NCBI RefSeq assembly: GCF_002443255.2
Contig: NW_019211456.1
Location: 49,598,486-49,662,485 of the forward strand
Source of the DNA: Varroa destructor
Taxonomy: Eukaryota; Arthropoda; Arachnida; Mesostigmata; Varroidae
Length of the DNA: 64,000 nt
Reading direction: 5' to 3'
Part shown: one piece after another, positions 50,956-61,509 of the stretch
Layout of the letters: each line of letters opens with the position of its first letter
Position numbering within the stretch: the first letter of the stretch is position 1
The notes under the pieces: generated by a model
What the model saw: the letters and a program-made list of their open reading frames with translations, nothing else
Databases searched by the model: none
What the model was told of the DNA's origin: nothing
Program-made: the position numbers and the translations under genes

Positions 50956-52521
50956 ACGCAGCTAGAGGAAGTATGGGAAGAATCAACTAAAATGTAGTAG
51001 CCTTAAGGAGGGCGTTTGTGGAGCGAACTGCGTAAGACGAAGAGAGAGTGAGTTCTGCTGAAAATGTAGAATGGAGAAAGAGCCAAGAGGGATTCAGCGC
51101 TGTTGTCGCGCTGCTTGTTATACTAAAAACGGGATCCCTTATCTGCTTCCTATCTCTTTAATAAATTGCAATATATGGTCCTCCTGGGGCGATACGATGC
51201 TATTTGAGGATGTGTTCGTGAGCGAGCTAAGGCAATGTACGTCTACGGGGTTTTGAAGGAGAATCAAGACATGGACAACGGTGGACGTGGTCACGCAGAT
51301 AAGGAGCCGGTGGAGAAGCAAATGGTGGAGCGTGGCGCAAGACCTGTCTGAAGAATAAGGAAAAAACTGATGGGCCCTAACGTAAATAAGTGCTACCAAC
51401 ATCCGACCCTGTGACTAAACCGACAAAGTCTATTCTGCTAAAAAGAGCACTTCTTATAGCCTTTTCAACTTGTGATGCTAGCTAAGTAGAAAATGCTTAT
51501 TTTGTCAAAGGTGGTTACTTCAAAGAGCATTCAGCAAACTTCAAATAAAGCTCAGTAGTTTAACGCTTACACGGATAGCTTTCGATATCTCAGCACAAAA
51601 TAAGCCACATTTATCACATTCTTATACGCTCAAGACTGATCAAGAATATTTCTCTGATCAGTAGAACGATCATATCAAAGAAGCACTTGGTGCTCTAACT
51701 AATGTTACACCACAGAAAAAATATCTACTTTATCTGACTGCTAAATTTAGCCTGATAAATACCTTCATGCCGACCAGTGTATTGTTATAGAATCTGCCTT
51801 AGTATTATATTGTAAACTGTACGCTTATCAAATTCAGTTAGATCCCAGTTGTTAGATGCAAATTGACATATATAGCTTCTATCGGGCATATATTACTGTG
51901 ATAAACACTGAGTGTTTACCTTACGATAACCACACGAATAGGTATAACTTCTTTTGCTTGTCAACAAGTTAATAGCGTTCATCAGGGTAATAATACAGGT
52001 AAATAATAGGGTTCTATCAGACAACCCTACCTCTGTTACTCTGTCGCAGTACTCTTAGCCTCTATTTATGTATGAAATATTTTTTAAATAATTTAAATAA
52101 ATTAGTATGAAAATAGAGTTATTTTGAAGTGAGGGCAAAATCACTTCTACAGGCGCTCACAGAGCCATCGCAGTCGTCTGAGTGCTTGAAAGGGCACATG
52201 AGAAAATTAGTCCCGCTTAATTTTTGGTTATAGACTTCATTCTACAATATAATTCATACTAAAGCTGTTAAAACCTTTTCATCGCTTGAAAATTATCAAT
52301 TGATTGTCAGCTCTGTCATTGTCTGCCCAATTTCTCGTCTCGAAGATCAGTCACTGTACTCCTCATCTTCTTAGTTAAACCGCAAAACGTTCCCGCATGT
52401 TCGTTCGTCTTAGCAGCTTTCTCAAGGAAGCATTCATTTCCAATGCGGCCGTTATCTTCCACTGTACGTTTTTTGCTTAGTATTTATTTCTTACGCTGCT
52501 TGATCTTCGGAGAGACAGAAA

Positions 52522-52548
52522 AGCAGGCTGACAGCTAGTCAGCCTGCT
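52522..52548. repeat. Perfect hairpin, 11-bp stem and 5-nt loop
   Basis: AGCAGGCTGAC and GTCAGCCTGCT pair perfectly around AGCTA. The stem is GC-rich and stable. No T run follows and the setting is eukaryotic, so it is not a bacterial-type terminator. Confidence 0.8.
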
Positions 52549-53350
52549 GAACTTTCATCGACGGAAGCTGCGCGCCTAGAACGCCTTGCAATGCATGGGC
52601 AACCCACTTTCGAGGTGTCCAGGACATAACCGTTGCTGTCTCAGCGACAGCAGACGGGCCGCTGCCGCTAGTCATACGCAGTTTTTAAAAACCCTTCTTC
52701 TTCCTACACTTACGATTGTAGCCTATCTCTGGCCAACTCTAAATCAATGGCTCAAGTCTCTGCGAAGCCCATGTATGAGCTTCGTTATGGGAGGTAGTAT
52801 ATACACCCACTGGCGTTCCCCATCGGTTTTATGTTAGCTGAAGCGAGCTACTTCTGAAGTCAGTATGCTACGTCTTAGATTATCATAAAAATTGAGCAGC
52901 GTAACTCGTCATAAATTCCCTCAAGTCTTTTCCAGATAAATCATTTTAGTTCTTCTCAATGAATTTTACAATCAAAAGTATAAGTTACGTTCAGTATCAC
53001 GACGAGCAATTGACGGTTCGTATACGATTATGATAAACTTATGAATTCCAATAGAGAAAACTATGTAGTTCGCATCTTTGCTAAGGATTTAAGTATCTAC
53101 TATGAGAGTGTCCTGCTACCTACTAAAGAACATTAGAGTTCTTACAGGAAATAATGTCACTAGGCGTAAAATCTACAAGCAAATAGGTAATAGTTGTACA
53201 ATCGTATTCTCGCAGTGCGTTTAATGTAATAAAAGGAACAAATTGGAATCACAGATGGCAAGCATGATACTGAATTTAATGTTGTTTTGCAAGCAAAAAC
53301 GGGTGCCTTGCCCCTAGCGAAGAGAACCAAATCTGCTTACACAGCAGTAG

Positions 53351-53530
53351 GAAAAGCGAGGTAAAAGGGACACTCGACTAGGACGTGATTTTTGTTTTTA
53401 TGACTTTGGCCGTTGTGACCCTCCTTCGAGTCGCTCAGACAGAGACACGGGAACATTGAATAAGCGTGAGGCAAGATACACAATGGAACATATTTACGCT
53501 CACACTAGCAATACCCCTGATTTTTACTGG
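53351..53530 (+). CDS. Candidate coding exon 1 of a three-exon gene model
   Basis: The frame is open for 60 codons between a TAG at 53348-53350 (possibly part of the acceptor in ACACAGCAGTAG) and a consensus donor, TGG followed by GTAAGT, at 53531. It reads with polar, protein-like composition, for example DFGRCDPPSSRSDRDTGTLN and then REARYTMEHIYAHTSNTPDF. The 5' border is uncertain, and a later acceptor (ACTCGACTAG, ending near 53381) is possible. Another frame in the middle encodes a hydrophobic stretch (VIFVFMTLAVVTLLRV), so the frame choice is not fully secure. The family is not recognised. Confidence 0.3.
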
Positions 53531-53588
53531 GTAAGTTGTGCTACTGTAGACTATTTTCGGTACTGCAAATGACTTCTCTCATACTTAG
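53531..53588 (+). other. Candidate 58-nt intron
   Basis: It begins GTAAGT and ends with a pyrimidine-rich ACTTCTCTCATACTTAG. The length is typical of minimal arthropod introns. Removing it keeps the upstream frame open into the next block. Confidence 0.35.
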
Positions 53589-53775
53589 GATATCATTACC
53601 TCAATGAGCTACCGCTGGATGAGCGAACAGAAGGACTTTGCAACATCGGCTTATACCAGCGCGGCAATTACCGCTCCCGTAGCAATCGCGGCAGAGCTTC
53701 GAATGGGGCACCCGCGCGCGATGCGACAGACCTACTCACATCTGTGTGCTAGCTTACCAACTTCACTATCAGAGA
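53589..53775 (+). CDS. Candidate coding exon 2 of a three-exon gene model
   Basis: 62 codons plus one base lie between the acceptor TTAG and a consensus donor GTGAGT at 53776. In phase with the upstream exon it reads DIITSMSYRWMSEQKDFATS, an alanine-rich middle (SAAITAPVAIAAELRM), and ends CASLPTSLSE. A second frame is also open for 54 codons (starting YHYLNELPLDERTEGL, stop near 53757), but it would meet a stop in the upstream exon. No domain recognised. Confidence 0.3.
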
Positions 53776-56161
53776 GTGAGTTCCACTTGCTAGAAAGCTA
53801 TAGCGGATAGACCCTATAGAAAAAAACCTTTACCGGTCCTCTTGTTCTACCCTATTACAGCGCCTTCATTGTCGACTGTTGAATGAAAGCGAGGACGGAC
53901 CTAAGAGAAAGCAACCATCCAAGCTAGTCATTACCCATAGGGTGGTTGAATTGTAACACTGTCACAGAACTACCGCTGTGTTAATTATGATCATTTTTCT
54001 TATTATTGGTGGCAATAGCTATTGCAAACCATTCGGCATAATAGTAAACATTTAATAAATTATTACGAATTATTTTCAACTTGCAAGCTGAAGGTTGGGA
54101 AGTTCACCATGCTGAGCTAAGTGGTTTTGGAAAGCAACGTTTTGCTTGAATAGCTTTGGAGAGACAAACGACCCATTGTTAGGAATTTGCATACCCCACT
54201 TGTTGACACCAAGTGATGATTGTATTAAAAAGACGATTGATGGGAATGATCTATTTTCGGCCGGCAAAACTGAAAGTAGTCATAATCTGTACATTACAGA
54301 GCTATGTCCAGTTCTGATGCATTTATTATGTTATAAACGTCACGCTGATCAGTGGCGCATAGAAGCTCAATCCTAGATAATATTTTTACTATTTATAACA
54401 GTTAATACTGGCTTAAAACTTTACATTGGTATATAGCACCTTGTTACGGAGTCGCATACGGCTCGTTACGTCAAATTTACTACACAAACTTACTACTATC
54501 TATGTCATGCCAAAAGAGTGATGGATAATTATCCATTATTATTATTAGAAAAAATGTTTGTAATTAACATAATTGAAATGTTTCCTTTATTACCAGCTTT
54601 ATGTGTCTTCAAAATATACTATATGAGTAATGCACATATTATTATCTGTTATATTATTGAAATTATCTATACGAAGTGTGTCTGTACGAAGCAAACAGGC
54701 AGGTGACATTGACGCAGTGGGCGAAATACAAATCTTTGATCTGGCTTGGGGTCGGGATGATCAGATCTGCAGAGTTAGGGCCAATAGGAATGGAAACCCA
54801 GACACGTACAACTTTTTAGACCGGCCCGCTGTGCTAATTAATGAAGATCCGAACTAGTACGAGTAAAATAAGCGGTTTTCTTTAAAAAAAGAGTATCCTT
54901 TGTTATCTGTATACAAAAGGATTACTCTATATTGCAAAGGATCGACATTAGCAACATTAGTTCAGGATATGTGATACAAGGCGAAAATAACTCAGCTTTT
55001 AGTTGTCAGCTGTTCTATACATTTACGTTATTTTTTTAACTTTGTAGCGGTTTTATTGTTTTAATGATTTTTTTTTTTATTTGAAATGTTTAGTAGTTAT
55101 CTCTGATAAGTGAGAGGTCATTTACCTAGGAATTGCGCAGATCTTCAGTAGTAGTTCAAATAGTAAATAATCGATAATTTGGCTACTTTACCCAACTCAA
55201 ACGAATTCCTATTTATGGCAGATATAAATAACTCCTCCCGTCTTCGTTAACAACATTAATTTTTCATATCTCGCCGTATGCGTACTCTCAAAATGTCCCG
55301 ACAAATCATTTGCTAAATTTCGAGTGTCAACCTCAATAGAGAATTGTTTTCATTATCCCGACTGCAGGTTAACGACTTCGTGTTACAGCCTTATCTTATT
55401 GATCGCTATGATCCGTTTCATATAAATCGCCGTGTCGGGCACGACCTGACAACAACGAAACCTTTGGCGCGTTTTACGCTTGGTGTGCTTAAGAGTTTCG
55501 AACCTCGTAACCCTATCGCGTAGTCTTTGGCCCGCAGCTTGCCCGTAGATGGACGTCTGGCTTTAGAAACGGAGAATAGAGAATGAGTGAACTTCTTCGG
55601 GGAGAGTGGATAATATATGAAGTGGGCGATAACAGATTCGATTTAGGTTCCCTGGCGGCCAACGTCATTTGTTCTGGTCCCCTTTTTATGGGTTAGGTAG
55701 TTGTGCTAGTGGTTGGCTAGCTTTCAGTAGACTTACAGATAAAGAGAGAAACTGTGGGAGAGAGCAACGCAGATGATAGGCGAACGCACAGAGCGTAGAG
55801 AAGCAGTCCATTTCTTTTTGATAGGACGTAAATGGTGCACCGAACGTTTGACGGCATTGTATGGTTAAGTCGGCTAACTGCCTGTGTGGAGAGGCGACTA
55901 TCATTCATGGACGACCGCTGAACTCCCCTCAGCTTCAAGCCAACGACACGGGCCCATCTAGGGCCTTTCGAGCTGACACTAATCGACGAGCGAGAACGTT
56001 AAGGGTGTTGGCTACGAGATATTTGAATATGCAAACGGGCAGACTCTGTGCAACACAAAGCCTAAAGGTCAATCCCACCTTTCGAAAGCTCCGAAGCTAA
56101 ATTACCCACTCACTACCCCCGTACCTTTCGTCCGGTTCCTTGTCGCGTTGCTGATCGCTAG
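53776..56161. other. Possible intron; otherwise AT-rich with no recognised gene
   Basis: If the gene model is right, this is a 2.4-kb intron. It contains an AATAAA near 54053 and short frames at 54146-54376 and 55861-56100 (the latter ATG-initiated, 79 codons, in a GC-richer patch). An 11-T run is at about 55068-55078. Confidence 0.3.
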
Positions 56162-56316
56162 ACGAGCTCAACGTCCACGATTCTCAAACCGATTCAAGGA
56201 GCGCCAGTGGCAATGACGGTCGTAATGGTGGTGACCATACTTTGGCGACGAATAGAATGACGATAACTCCACCCGATTTACCTACCTCGTACGGGCAGTG
56301 GTCACTAACTCACTGA
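56162..56316 (+). CDS. Candidate terminal coding exon
   Basis: A pyrimidine-rich acceptor (GTTCCTTGTCGCGTTGCTGATCGCTAG) precedes a block that opens with the last two bases of a codon. It then runs 50 codons, starting ELNVHDSQTDSRSASGNDGR and ending TPPDLPTSYGQWSLTH, to a TGA at 56314-56316. The composition (Ser, Asp, Asn, Gly, Thr) is typical of a disordered C-terminal tail. Its phase fits the single base left by the exon ending at 53775. No polyadenylation signal was seen close by. The protein is not recognised. Confidence 0.3.
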
Positions 56317-56319
56317 AAC

Positions 56320-59300
56320 GACTCAGTGAAAGGGCCAGTTAGCCCCCGTGGTCGCTGGGCTGCTAGTACGCCACTCGCCGGACTACTTATGGGCTGGTTC
56401 ACCCCCTCCTGGATCGAATAAGACCAGTGGAGCGTCCAGTGACAGTTTCTGCCGCTCTCAGATCGAAGGATGCGCACGTCATCTGTGGTCCTCTGCTACC
56501 AAAATAAGACAATTAGTGGTTAACTGCACTTGATGATCGCGAGCGAACCGTATTGTTCCCAAAGAACTCGGCACGCTCTTGACTTTGGCAGGCCCATCAC
56601 AAGGCTAACACATTCACTTAGTTTACCTACTTAAATGTGGACAACGTCGTCACGATTCGTTCAGTCTTAACTGGCATGTAACTTTTTTTTTCGTTGGATT
56701 TTGATGGTCGGACAAAAAAAGACGAAAGAGAATTTTAAAACAATAACAGCAAAGTAACACGCATTGCTTTCCAGTTGTTGTTTGGCGGACCAATCGAATG
56801 GTTCCTAGAAACTCTCGTTTTCTCTGCACTGAAGCATTTGTATCGAAAGAACTGAGGACAGCAGGCTGAGATCGTACCATGGCGACTGAGAACGGCCTGG
56901 ATGGAGGACACGTTAGTGTGTGCTCTTAATCGTCTGCACATTCTCTCTGTCTTCATCACTCATGCTGATGACTTCCGGAGAAGAAGGAACGCGGACGATC
57001 CTGCTTGGTCTCCAGGCTGGTATTAGGCCAGCACCCGATCGATAGTGACAAGAAGAACGCTAAAAACAAAGTTGCTTTGTGTCCTCTCTGTCTGATGACG
57101 ATGAGTCCCCTGATAGGCTATCATCGGGCCTGCCCCCTACCGGCTGAGCCTTATCATTGATTCGGGCTTGCCCTTCAAGAATTGCCTCCTAGGTCTGCGA
57201 TGAGCCGCTGGCCGATTTCTTCGAACCGCGAGACTGCCGCTGTTGATGGCAGTGGCGGGTGATAGTGGGCGATAGGTGGGGTGAGATATGGACAGTGTGA
57301 CAAAATTGCAATGCGCCTCTTTGGCTGGCCGTTATCTTCGCCGTCGTTAAATACTCAGCCGGTTAAGAGCTATGAAAGAATCGACAACTTAGCTTGTAGA
57401 GCTTAACTACTGTAGCATAAGTGCGTCACATCTTCACTTTCTAGGGAAGCGCGTTTATCACTATAGGAGCAATCACTATATACATAAATGCTTTCTATAA
57501 AATATTGTTGATGAATAGCTGATTCGTTGAGCCGCCCAGGCTTTCTGCGACTCGTCTAGCATATACAACGACGTATTGCTCTGATTCGAAGTTTGTTTAT
57601 TGAACGATATTATTCGATGTTGACATTTACATGAGTACTAACTCATTTAATTGTGGCGCCATAATGTGTAACAGCATAACGGCCGAAAGGGTGAGTCACA
57701 TTGATAGGATCCACAACAATTAGGATTCGGCCTGTCGCTAATGGCGCCCGACGTTGAGCATTATCATTTACTGAATTGTACGATCAATTTACATGCGTAT
57801 TGTGTATGCGTGGATCTTTTATTCGACAATTGGCCTGATAACAATATGCGTAGATAGTATCGACAAGTGTTTTTCAATTAAACAATGATATGATATATAT
57901 AATAACAATGGTAATTATAATAATGCCCCTATCTGGTTACAATCTAAAAAAAGAGCAGAGCGTGATTTGTACGTTTTCCGCACGGTTTTCAGTGACCCAT
58001 CGCGACAAGCAGCTCTGTAGGCGACGTTTTTATAGGCAACATGCATCTGGCCAAGTCAATTCACGTCTTTCCGGGTTCATCGTCACCCATTCCATTTGAA
58101 GCAATTAATTCCGAAGCTTTTACCTTCTATCTAAACACAATGATGCAGCAGAAATAATAATGTACTGATAAAGAATAGTTCCAATATGGTAATATTAGTA
58201 CTTCTGTTATCCGTCAAAATGATAAATGAAAACAAACAACAGGAATGCTATCGGGGCACTGAGCACGTATAAGTATTGTCGTTTTACGAGAACTTCTTAT
58301 TGTTTTTGTAGAACCTGCATATCCGTGTTCAATTATATTGTTTGAATGTTATTTACTATGTATGAATGGCATTAGGATTATATACACAGTTGAACAGCAA
58401 CGACGATAGCGCCAGCTGCAATAATAGCAGCGGCAGTAGCAACGATCATGTCGGAAAAAGTCGACACTGAAACTCATTGTTTTATTGTTTTTCTCTATTT
58501 ATCTGCCTGATGTCGTGCCTCGTCTCGGAAGGGGCAGGAGCATCGTGACACGGCAGTCCTCAAAAACCGCTGCGACAATTAAATCGAAGGCCACTGGTGG
58601 CGCTGTCAACATTGCAGATGTACCTCTCGAAAGCACATCGTGGCACTTGAACAGTTTTTTCCAGATGCCCCACATGCGAATTCGGAAGTAGATGCTTTCG
58701 TATTGCTATAGCTGTTGCCTACACGTATCGATTGTATATGTTACTACTGCGACGCCATTAGCTTTATTTCTGGGCGTCACGATCTACCAGAGTTGCTAGT
58801 TCTACTTTGACGCGAAAGTAAATGGGGTTTTTTCCTTTTCTACCATTTTCAGTCATGGCTTGCCGTATTCCCACATAGAGACTGAATTACAAGTAATATC
58901 TAATAATAAATGACTGGTAAGCGGGTCATTTAGGTTGGACAGAGAGTTTTTTTTTGCTGGACCTTGCAACAGTCGTATCGTTTGTTGCATTTGCCCTTCC
59001 TATTCTCCCCATTGAGTTGTGAAATTTCCAGCTAAAAATAAGACGCTCTGCAATTAGCCAAATCCAATTTTTGTAGAGCAATGACATGCGCTACCATTTT
59101 ATATAAAAGCTCAGTAGTTACGCTAAGAAAAAAACAGCCGAGTAAAAGAAGTAACATTGCATGTCAGAGAAATTTCAACTTAGTAAAAAATATCCTCAAT
59201 CCTGGGTTAAAAGCTATTTTGCATAGCTGCGTATGTTCTTGGGGCCTGTTTATTTTCAGCAGGAAAGTCCATTTCAAAAGTCGTTGTAAGAGAGCTAAAT

Positions 59301-59810
59301 GAAGCTGTAGTATAGTTTTTAGGAAATCTGAACGAGGATGGTGCCTATTCGTAGCAAACGGCCGGAAGCATAACGATCACCAATGGCATTAATGGTTTTA
59401 GACATACACGTCTTCCGCTAGCATTAAGGTGCTTCGGTGGGTAATATTTAAATTAGAATGCTATACTCATCATATGACGTATTCTTTGTCTCTAAAGACA
59501 GTACGTAACTCCCTTATACAAACGTCTATGAGGAAGTTCTAACTTCGCACGTCATCTCTTTCGGATTTCATCCTTCTACATCCGTAGACTACAGACTAGC
59601 CACCCAATATGGCAACGTGGTTTTATTGAAAGAATGAATTCATCTTTGCTTATATTGAGAATGTTAGGGTTGCAAGGTGAAGGGCTAATTTCTTACTATC
59701 TTTTCATTGTTACTCTCTCTAACTGCTACGTTCGGTTAATCCCCAATGGCCTGTAACAAGCCCGTTTGCGGGCAAACTGACCCCAAGATTTAGAGATTCC
59801 TGCTGTGTTT
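56320..59810. other. GC-richer part then AT-rich stretch, no recognised gene
   Basis: The first kilobase remains GC-richer, with a 61-codon open frame at 56348-56533 and minus frames at 56650-56959. From about 57.4 kb the DNA is AT-rich. A TTAGGTTGG at 58931-58939 recalls mariner ends, but no partner was found. Confidence 0.4.
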
Positions 59811-60285
59811 TGTGCTATTGTCGGTATCGCCACCGCTGCTTCTGCTCGTGTCGAGTCCGTGTTTCCGTGCACATCAGTCAAGTCGCGATTGGAGTCAAGA
59901 ACATATAAGTAGACTCGGAGGCCCAGTGCTCTTAAATGGCGACGACAGCAAGAGCCTGCTAGCAGAGTTTACTAAGGATAACTGCGGAGATGCTGTCGTC
60001 GTCGTCGGCGACTTTATCGCTAGCCATCGGCGACACTGTGTTATTAATATACACAGGCCACAGGGTGAAAAGGAAGCACCCACATACATCGGGCAGGGCT
60101 GTACAATTACCTTCGAAAATACATTTCATACCGGCATAGGGCACTTTACAAACACATGCACACAAACATCTGCAAAGGTTCCGTCAACGACATTCATACC
60201 GCACTGCTTGTTACATATATGCACCTACGTAAGTTACATAGCGATTAACGACGAAAAATTCCCATTGCCGCAAGGAAATCTATGA
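59806..60285 (+). other. Open frame, 160 codons, hypothetical
   Basis: The frame is open from just after a TAG to a TGA at 60283-60285, without an ATG at its start. It begins with a hydrophobic stretch (LLSVSPPLLLLVSSPCF) and holds a valine run from a GTC repeat (DAVVVVGDFIASHR). A GTAAGT donor occurs near 60228. It may be an exon or chance; no domain is secure. Confidence 0.15.
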
Positions 60286-60297
60286 CGCAAACACTGA

Positions 60298-60318
60298 ATA
60301 TATATATATATATATATA
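60298..60318. repeat. (AT)10 microsatellite
   Basis: A perfect tract directly after the preceding open frame. Confidence 0.9.
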
Positions 60319-60609
60319 GGCAGATTGGTTATCGCCTCTTCCTATATTAATGTACCTCACAAAAGCTCGTATAGTACCGAAGTAAAACGAAGTGACTTAA
60401 CAACTTTGAGGGAAGAAGGATACTCTTGAGTTCCAATAATCATCTCGAACATTAGGTAAACGGCTTCGAATTGCGTCAGTTATTTGTTGTCAAGAGCAGA
60501 GTTGTATACTAGAATGTTCTAATAGATCTATTAAGATAAGAATATCTAATTATAGGATTATTAATATTACTTAATTGAAAGATATTGCGGAGTAAACGCC
60601 AAATTGCGA

Positions 60610-60628
60610 TTTATTCAACCAATTTATT
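60610..60628 (-). promoter_or_regulatory. Two polyadenylation signals for a minus-strand gene
   Basis: Read on the minus strand, AATAAA occurs at 60628-60623 and again at 60615-60610, about 450 nt downstream of the open frame at 61078-61404. They are consistent with a 3' end there, though this hexamer is common in AT-rich DNA. Confidence 0.3.
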
Positions 60629-60790
60629 TCGTCTCATCTTGATTAATAATACTGTGATGAAATCTGCGAAACGTGTGTGTTTTTCTTCAAAAGAACGAGC
60701 GGCACCAATATTATTAGCTAATATAATAGACAGCCCCTTGGATGGTTGGATGAAATCTGTCGATGAAATGTACTGAAGTTACAAAGTTAA

Positions 60791-61081
60791 TTATTGAACG
60801 GTATTCAAATATCCATTAACATATATCTCTTTATGGCAGGATACAGAAAAACTACCTAGGACGAAGCAGTAACAACTATAAACTACTTCGTTGTCGTTAG
60901 GTTGAGCATTTTGGCCAATTAAGATGTCCTTGTCTCGGCGCCTCGCAGCGAGCGCTATGGCGAGCGATAACCGTGCGCTTTCATGTCCTTTTCCTGTGTG
61001 CACCGTTACGAAACATGAATGCCTGAAATGAGCCTTTCCCGATGATCGACCGCAGCACTCGAAACATGAATTCAAATTCAA
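60791..61081 (-). other. Second open frame directly downstream of the 108-codon frame
   Basis: A frame without an ATG opens at the stop of the upstream minus-strand frame and runs 96 codons. It has seven cysteines, including SCFECCGRSSG at its start and VYSCYCFVLG near the end. It may be 3' untranslated sequence open by chance, or a real continuation reached by alternative splicing. Confidence 0.15.
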
Positions 61082-61404
61082 AAGATTCTAAATCGAACAA
61101 AAGGCGAAGACGAAGCGTTCGCTAAGAGCTCTTCCTCGATCATTTTAGTTATTAGGGCCGCATAATGAAGCAATCGTCCGTCTCGATTAGATCGATTTTG
61201 TTGTATCAGTGGTAGGTGGAAAAAGGCACTACGAACTCGATTGAAAACAACAGGATTAAGACCGCTGCTGTTGTTCAAGTGGTATTTGTGCGTCGTGCCG
61301 GACTGGAGAGGCAAATGGATTCGTGGGGTCAACTCCTGAAATCTGCGTATCTGCCCTAATGCATAGGCTATGGCTAACGTCAGAAGAACTAGTCTGACAA
61401 ACAT
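61078..61404 (-). CDS. Candidate small secreted protein, 108 codons
   Basis: The ATG at 61404 starts a product with a clear signal-peptide-like N-terminus (MFVRLVLLTLAIAYALG, followed by QIRRFQELTPRIHL). A polar, cysteine-free mature part follows. The C-terminal third includes a helix-like LLHYAALITKMIEEELLANA and ends SSSPFVRFRIF before TGA. A strong splice acceptor lies 80 nt upstream (TTTTTTTTCGGTTTCTTAG, exon starting at 61484), and two AATAAA signals lie downstream. The basic pair RR after the signal sequence and the secreted architecture would fit a peptide-hormone precursor, but I cannot match a family, and the C-terminus lacks an amidation glycine. A second frame overlapping its start (beginning MPKSNVCQTSSSDVSH) is also open, which lowers confidence. 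Confidence 0.35.
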   Translation of the reverse strand: MFVRLVLLTLAIAYALGQIRRFQELTPRIHLPLQSGTTHKYHLNNSSGLNPVVFNRVRSAFFHLPLIQQNRSNRDGRLLHYAALITKMIEEELLANASSSPFVRFRIF

Positions 61405-61484
61405 TTGATTTAGGCATTTACCACGACCGAAGTTGCGTTCATGCCATGAATGTGTTTTCACTGTTCCTGTGTATTCGGTAGAGT
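61405..61484 (-). other. Candidate 5' untranslated part of exon
   Basis: This is the sequence between the strong acceptor and the ATG. It contains a two-codon upstream frame (ATG GCA TGA) and another ATG (ATGCCTAAATC) in a different frame. Confidence 0.25.
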
Positions 61485-61509
61485 CTAAGAAACCGAAAAA
61501 AAACACCTC

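Larger units (their letters stand above)
49440..53350. other. Mixed stretch: GC-richer patch, poly(G), no gene recognised
   Basis: A 175-codon plus frame (49460-49987) starts with ATG at 49460 but reads as a low-complexity Cys/Ser/Phe/Arg mix. A 16-G run is at 50940-50955 and a strong hairpin at 52522-52548. Between 51.4 and 52.3 kb the sequence is AT-rich and featureless. Confidence 0.4.

Noticed and set aside
55490..55515. TTCGAACC resembling a tRNA T-loop on the minus strand
   Set aside because: No matching acceptor, D and anticodon stems could be folded around it.
58931..58950. TTAGGTTGG as a mariner terminal repeat
   Set aside because: No inverse partner within a reasonable distance and no transposase block nearby.
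59995..60015. VVVVGDF resembling the GDFN motif of LINE endonucleases
   Set aside because: The valines come from a GTC repeat and the asparagine and following motif residues are missing. No reverse transcriptase is nearby.
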